Origin: Methanobacteriaceae archaeon
Lineage (GTDB): Archaea; Methanobacteriota; Methanobacteria; Methanobacteriales; Methanobacteriaceae
Reading direction: 5' to 3'
NCBI GenBank assembly: GCA_027318585.1
Contig: DAHVOW010000020.1
Span: forward strand, 1,501 to 30,380
DNA: 28,880 nt
Each line of letters opens with the position of its first letter. Position 1 is the first letter of the stretch. The notes below the pieces were generated by a model that was not told the origin of the DNA, did no database searches, and was given only the letters and a program-made list of their open reading frames with translations. Shown piece after piece: positions 24,831-28,880 of the stretch. The translations under genes were made by a program, and so were the position numbers.

Positions 24831-26294
24831 TTAATTATTAGCAGATGATTTTATTAAATCCTTAAAGAATTTAATTTCTTCTTTTTTAAATCCTTTTAAG
24901 GCATAAAATAATGCCAAGTAAACCGTAGCAGATACCAAAACTATCAAAATAAGATTATAAAGGCCATTAGGATAGAAAATAAGAATAATTACGGACATAA
25001 CTACAGATGAAAATAGACTTTTTATAATACTAGGCCATTCGTGATCAAATTTGAGGAATTTACCTGAATAATAAATAGTTAATGCTAAAGATAACCCATA
25101 GACAAAGAGTGTAGCTGCAGCAGCAGCTAAAAATCCAAATATAGGAATAAGGATTATATTTAGTATTAAATTTACAATTGCTGATAAAATCCATATTGAA
25201 CCTAAAATTTTAGTATTTTTTTCTAAAAATAAAATATTAAAGAATATTACATAACAACCAAAAAAAACTGCACTTAAAGCCGTGAATGGTGTAACCAAAT
25301 AGCCATTGGCCGCAATTTCGGGGTTAGTCAAAACATAAATAAACTGTTTTGATAAAAGAGAAAGCCCGAAAAATGCTGGAATTGCAAAAATGAGGAAATA
25401 TTTTAGTGAATATTTTAAGAATACTTTTACATTATCTAGTTGTCCTTGATCATAATGATATGGCAATAATGAAGGCAGAATAATGTTGAATGGTGCTGCT
25501 AATAGTCCAATAACTGACCAGCCTATGGTGTATCCTGGATTATAATATCCTACAAAAACAGTGCCTAAAAAAATACTTATTAAGTACCGATCGCTTGAAT
25601 CTACCATCCAATTTGATAACAGTGTGGGCATGGCGGGAATACTGAATGATAAATATTCTCTTAAATGTTTAAATCTAGGAATTTTCAAACCTACCTCCCT
25701 GATTATAATTATAAATCCGACAATAAATGTGATTATTTGTGCTATTAATGATCCTATTACAACGTATATTATGTTAGAATCTGTTATAGCAAAGTATGAG
25801 ACAAGAAGAACTGTGAGATATGCTTGGGAAACGACAAAAATTGAATATTTTGTCATTTGTTGAAATGTTCTGAAATAAAAAGAAATTACTACATTTAATG
25901 TAGCAATGAATATTAATATTGGCAATAGTTGTGCCACTAAAACGTTGTTATTAAATAGTAAATGTGCTAAATTAGGTGCTAAAATGAATAGAAGTGTAGA
26001 AACAAAAATGGATACACCTACTATTGAAAAAAATATTGTATAGAAACCTTCTTGAATATCATTAACCATTCCTTTTTTCGATGCTAAAAATCGAGTCATC
26101 GCCCCTACTAACCCCAATGTGCTGAAAATTGGGATTAAGGTCAATGTTACCCCTATCTGAACATAAATCCCGTAATCACTGACGCTAATATTTTTCGTGA
26201 GAATAGGTAGAATGATTAAATTGCTAAGACTGACCAAAATCGAGCTTATTCCAGTCACACCAATTCTTTGGACAAAAGATTTATATTCCTTCAA
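24831..26294 (-). CDS. Wzx-type flippase (MATE/MOP superfamily)
   Basis: A 487-residue membrane protein with 14 predicted helices, the size and layout of polysaccharide flippases (PF01943/PF13440). The N-terminal stretch ISSILVSLSNLIILPILTK and DYGIYVQIGVTL are typical of the family. It should move the lipid-linked glycan made by the surrounding transferases across the membrane. The start is TTG at 26294, with GAGGTTG 5-11 bases upstream on the minus strand; no ATG lies close. It is convergent with the DUF2206 gene. A T8 run on the minus strand at 24759-24766 may end its transcript. Confidence 0.92.
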   Translation of the reverse strand: MKEYKSFVQRIGVTGISSILVSLSNLIILPILTKNISVSDYGIYVQIGVTLTLIPIFSTLGLVGAMTRFLASKKGMVNDIQEGFYTIFFSIVGVSIFVSTLLFILAPNLAHLLFNNNVLVAQLLPILIFIATLNVVISFYFRTFQQMTKYSIFVVSQAYLTVLLVSYFAITDSNIIYVVIGSLIAQIITFIVGFIIIIREVGLKIPRFKHLREYLSFSIPAMPTLLSNWMVDSSDRYLISIFLGTVFVGYYNPGYTIGWSVIGLLAAPFNIILPSLLPYHYDQGQLDNVKVFLKYSLKYFLIFAIPAFFGLSLLSKQFIYVLTNPEIAANGYLVTPFTALSAVFFGCYVIFFNILFLEKNTKILGSIWILSAIVNLILNIILIPIFGFLAAAAATLFVYGLSLALTIYYSGKFLKFDHEWPSIIKSLFSSVVMSVIILIFYPNGLYNLILIVLVSATVYLALFYALKGFKKEEIKFFKDLIKSSANN

Positions 26295-26322
26295 AATAAC
26301 AACCTCAAGATAAATCCTAAGA

Positions 26323-26634
26323 TCAGCATTGAACCCCTAGGACATCCATCATCTTTTTAATAGAAATATCTAAAACAGTGATCAACTCTGTACCTTTCCA
26401 GGGTGAATCTTCATAAGAGAGTGATTGATTTCTCAAGAGATAATCAAAATCAATATACAAATTTTTTATAAAATTTTTTTTACCTATAAAAATCACTCCC
26501 GGTTTTTCAAATTATATAAAAGTATGATCCTTCATTCTATCCTTACTTGTCCTAAAAATCATTGATTCTTCAATAATTCCCTTATGAAATCGTATGAACA
26601 CACATTTATCATTGATAACAATTATTCGTTTATA
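26323..26634 (-). pseudogene. Decayed ORF of unknown family
   Basis: On the minus strand one frame runs for 103 codons with a single internal TAA (26512-26514) and ends at TGA 26323-26325. In a sequence this A+T-rich about eight stops would be expected by chance. The translation looks coding-like: KPGVIFIGKKNF, then YIDFDYLLRNQ and YEDSPWKGTELITVLD. The same frame upstream gives further plausible pieces (VDQENLENFKTIF near 26640-26690, IIVDEIKIDPK near 26740-26770), but interrupted by several stops, so an older and longer gene may reach about 26800. There is no start codon or Shine-Dalgarno site. I do not recognise the family; given its surroundings it may be a lost glycan-locus gene. Confidence 0.4.
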
Positions 26635-26924
26635 TTATTGTAAGAAAATTGTTTTAAAATTTTCTAAATTTTCTTGGTCAACCGTTAATAAAAATTAATT
26701 AAAATTTCCAGTTAGTCCTCAGAATAAATCTTGTTATTATTTTGGATCAATTTTAATTTCGTCTACAATTATATTCAGAAAATGAAAGAATGTATTCGGA
26801 ATTTAGATTTAAACATAGCCACCAACTAAATTATCTACAATCAGCCTATAATTGAAATATTAGCTTTGGATAGGATATTTTAAAAAAAAATTTAAGTTAT
26901 AACTCTTTATTAAAGTTATATAAT

Positions 26925-26930
26925 GGTGAT
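26925..26930 (+). promoter_or_regulatory. Shine-Dalgarno site selecting a TTG start
   Basis: GGTGAT sits 3 bases before TTG at 26934. The nearby ATG at 26923 overlaps this site and is in another frame, so TTG is the start of the GT4 gene. Confidence 0.7.
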
Positions 26931-26933
26931 ATC

Positions 26934-28157
26934 TTGAAATTATTAATAATATGGCGAGAACTTCCAAATCCGCAAAATTCTTCTACTAGTCGAATTTATT
27001 ATCTCATAAAAAATGCTAAAAAATATAACTTGGATATCACTCTAATAACTTTCAGAAGTAAAAATGAATTATATGAAATAGAAGATGAAATAGAAGATGA
27101 TCTAGCCCAATATTGTAATTCCATAATATTCGTTGACAAACCAAGGGAAATTGGCTCACTATTAGGCTTTTTTTCTATTTTTAAAAATTTAATTGGCGTG
27201 GAGGAAGTTTCATTTTTTGATCGTTTAAGATTCAGTTCTTTTATTTCACTAGACCTGAGAAAAAGTATAAAAAAATCAATCGCAACTGAAAATTTCGATT
27301 TAATATACGTAGATTATGTATTGTTTCATAATTCGTTATTTCAAAATAAGAAAATACCCATAGTTCTGGATTTCTTAGATCCAATATTATACCCCCGATA
27401 TCAGCTGATAAAATATGAAAAAAGTTTAAAAAGGAAACTTAGAGAGTTATTGCTTTATTACCGATCCAAATTTTTCGAAGTTCCTTACTACAAATATTTT
27501 GATGCAAGTATTTTTGTTGCGAAGCTACATGAAGAGTTATTAAACGAATATCTGCCTGAAAAGAGATTTATTATCCCCTATGGGGTCGATGCTGACCATT
27601 TCAAACCTGAGAATAATCTTGAACAATTGAAAAAGTGTATAGTATTTACTGGAGGGATGTATTACTTGCACAATGTAAATGCGGTTTTATATTTTTACAA
27701 GGAGATATTTCCAATTATAAAAAATAAAATCCCCGAAATTAAATTTTATATTGTTGGAACAAGACCTCCTAAAGATATTTTAGAATTAAAATCCGATAAG
27801 TCGGTGATTGTTACCGGGTATGTTAAAGATATTAAACCATACCTATCTAAATCGTCAGTGGTAATTGCTCCTTTGATTACCGATGATGGAGGTTTCAAAA
27901 TAAAAATATTAGAAGCTATGGCTATGGGAAAACCTATCGTTTCGACAACTATTGGAGCCAAGGCATTGAATGTATCTGATGAAGAAAATATTATCATTGC
28001 CGATGAACCCCATGAATTTGCACAAAAAATTGTTTCACTTATCAACAATGAACAATTAGCAGAAAATTTAGGTTCTAATGCACGAAAATTTGTTGAAGAG
28101 GAATATTCATGGCCCAAAGCCACAGATCTTATTGTTAAAGCTTTTAATGAGTTTTAA
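26934..28157 (+). CDS. GT4 family glycosyltransferase (GGxxxKILEA type)
   Basis: A 407-residue GT-B glycosyltransferase starting with TTG. The N-terminal domain begins LLIIWRELPNPQNSSTSRI. The C-terminal domain has a nucleotide-binding start FTGGMYYLHNVNAV and the motif GGFKIKILEAMAMGKPIVS. This is the subgroup in which the first Glu of EX7E is replaced by Gly, as in transferases of exosortase-linked polysaccharide loci (family knowledge), so the change is not a defect. The long N-terminal acceptor domain (about 220 residues) includes a basic amphipathic stretch around 160-185, suited to membrane contact. The gene stands alone between a decayed ORF and a convergent FemAB-like gene, with its own terminator. 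Confidence 0.9.
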   Translation: MKLLIIWRELPNPQNSSTSRIYYLIKNAKKYNLDITLITFRSKNELYEIEDEIEDDLAQYCNSIIFVDKPREIGSLLGFFSIFKNLIGVEEVSFFDRLRFSSFISLDLRKSIKKSIATENFDLIYVDYVLFHNSLFQNKKIPIVLDFLDPILYPRYQLIKYEKSLKRKLRELLLYYRSKFFEVPYYKYFDASIFVAKLHEELLNEYLPEKRFIIPYGVDADHFKPENNLEQLKKCIVFTGGMYYLHNVNAVLYFYKEIFPIIKNKIPEIKFYIVGTRPPKDILELKSDKSVIVTGYVKDIKPYLSKSSVVIAPLITDDGGFKIKILEAMAMGKPIVSTTIGAKALNVSDEENIIIADEPHEFAQKIVSLINNEQLAENLGSNARKFVEEEYSWPKATDLIVKAFNEF

Positions 28158-28174
28158 TAGATGTTTCTATTTTT
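28156..28174 (+). terminator. Hairpin plus T-run terminator after GT4 gene
   Basis: AATAGA (28156-28161) and TCTATT (28166-28171) form a 6-base stem with a 4-base loop, followed by three more T. The stem starts inside the stop codon. Confidence 0.5.
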
Positions 28175-28398
28175 ATATGATGAAAATTGTCCATGAAAGA
28201 AATCTTGAATAACTTTTTAGATGAGGAATCAAGTGTTGACTAATTTTTCCAAACCAATAATAATTTTATTTTACTCGTTTGAAGTCAATTCGTAATCTAT
28301 TATAGATTGAAAGTATCATTTATTCCCTGATTCATCCCATCATAGAAATTAGAACCAAAATAAGGATTGATTATTAAGGATCAAGTGTTAAATAAAAT

Positions 28399-28880
28399 CT
28401 ATATCTTTTTGATTTTACTTATAATCTTACCAAGGTTTGAATACACCTTATATCGGTAGATTTCTACCGTTTCAGCCCCAAATCCCTGTTTATACCTAAT
28501 TAAATTCTTAAGTGATCCGCTGGGGCCAAAATTATATGATTTGTATCCTTCTTGGCTTGCATGTTTTATTGATTCATTAAACAACAAACTTACGGGATTA
28601 AAAGTTCCATATTCCGGCAAGAACGCGCTCATAAAATTATAGACGGTTTTTGAATACCATAAATCAATTAATCCACCTATTACTTCATCATCTTTAATGG
28701 CTAAACTGAGTTTCACATGGTCAGAACCGTATTTATAAAGATTTTTACATAATTTAAAAGGAATTTTAGGAGTTTTCAAATCCCATTTTTGCTCAGCTTC
28801 CATGGTATAAATATCATGAAATGCTTTAAAATCATCTAATGAAGTACCTTCTCTAATTTCTAATCCCGATTTTAGTGCTT
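28399..28880 (-). CDS. FemAB/GNAT-type transferase (5' end outside window)
   Basis: The frame is open to the right edge, giving the C-terminal 159 residues of a larger protein. They match the second GNAT-like domain of FemAB-like proteins (Acetyltransf_6, PF13480): YGSDHVKLSLAIKDDEVIGGL, then an IKHASQEGYKSYNFGPSG block and IRYKQGFGAE near the C-terminus. An ATG at 28803 lies in frame but only by chance; coding-like sequence (SGLEIREGTSLDDFKAFHDI) continues upstream of it. Relatives transfer amino acids or acyl groups to cell-wall peptides or sugars. Near a glycan locus it may aminoacylate or acylate the polymer; in a methanogen with pseudomurein, peptide modification is another option (inference). 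Confidence 0.85.
   Translation of the reverse strand, partial: ALKSGLEIREGTSLDDFKAFHDIYTMEAEQKWDLKTPKIPFKLCKNLYKYGSDHVKLSLAIKDDEVIGGLIDLWYSKTVYNFMSAFLPEYGTFNPVSLLFNESIKHASQEGYKSYNFGPSGSLKNLIRYKQGFGAETVEIYRYKVYSNLGKIISKIKKI

Larger units (their letters stand above)
26295..26933. other. Long A+T-rich spacer between flippase and GT4 genes
   Basis: This is the longest gene-free stretch in the window. Its left part holds the decayed minus-strand ORF and its right 130 bases the promoter of the GT4 gene, with a BRE/TATA-like tract near 26885-26902. No tRNA, hairpin RNA or repeat array is visible. The flippase promoter must also lie in its first part, where the decayed ORF now is. Confidence 0.5.

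Noticed and set aside
28399..28803. Complete small protein starting at ATG 28803
   Set aside because: Coding-like sequence continues in frame to the window edge, so this is the end of a longer FemAB-like gene.

Overview
The window looks like part of a methanogenic archaeon's chromosome, most likely Methanobacterium or a close relative in the Methanobacteriota. The evidence is: strong GGTGAT-type Shine-Dalgarno sites (for example 249-254, 19951-19956, 26925-26930); archaeal BRE/TATA boxes; TTG and leaderless starts; and families typical of these methanogens (DUF5518, DUF2769 and DUF2206 membrane or cysteine-rich proteins, Rcp1-like and REC-PAS signalling proteins). I found no tRNA, rRNA, CRISPR array or insertion sequence.

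Region 1 (1-13.0 kb) is a mixed housekeeping, stress and signalling region of moderate GC. It starts with the end of a response regulator and a REC-PAS protein. A minus-strand operon of small proteins follows (DUF6448, a short coiled protein, a ten-cysteine DUF2769 protein, a DUF488/YeaO protein). Next come an AlkZ-like DNA-glycosylase gene broken by four frameshifts, a rhodanese-pirin pair, a DODA-type extradiol dioxygenase, a radical SAM enzyme with an unusual cysteine motif, a DUF5518 membrane protein, a 14-helix MFS exporter, a phospholipase D-like protein with two N-terminal beta-sandwich domains, and an AI-2E family permease.

Region 2 (13.0 kb to the right edge) is clearly richer in A+T and is almost entirely a surface-glycan locus. 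A six-gene minus-strand run (19636 down to 13069) encodes two GT4 glycosyltransferases, a thymidylate-kinase-like P-loop kinase, an alkaline-phosphatase-superfamily phosphodiesterase/phosphotransferase, an HpnJ-like radical SAM protein and a serine-acetyltransferase-like enzyme. Divergent from it are a membrane GT2, a GT4 and a 767-residue DUF2206 membrane protein. Then come a Wzx-type flippase, a decayed ORF, another GT4, and a FemAB/GNAT-type transferase cut by the right edge.

Taken together, region 2 can build a lipid-linked or surface glycan (glycosyltransferases), decorate it (acetyltransferase, kinase plus phosphodiesterase, radical SAM, FemAB-like transferase) and export it (flippase, DUF2206). 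The kinase, phosphodiesterase and radical SAM core of the operon is the best candidate for an undescribed pathway here. Its substrate cannot be read from sequence.

Several starts differ from the longest reading frame because a Shine-Dalgarno site or TATA spacing decides them: 2070, 4731, 11941, 14821 and 19636.
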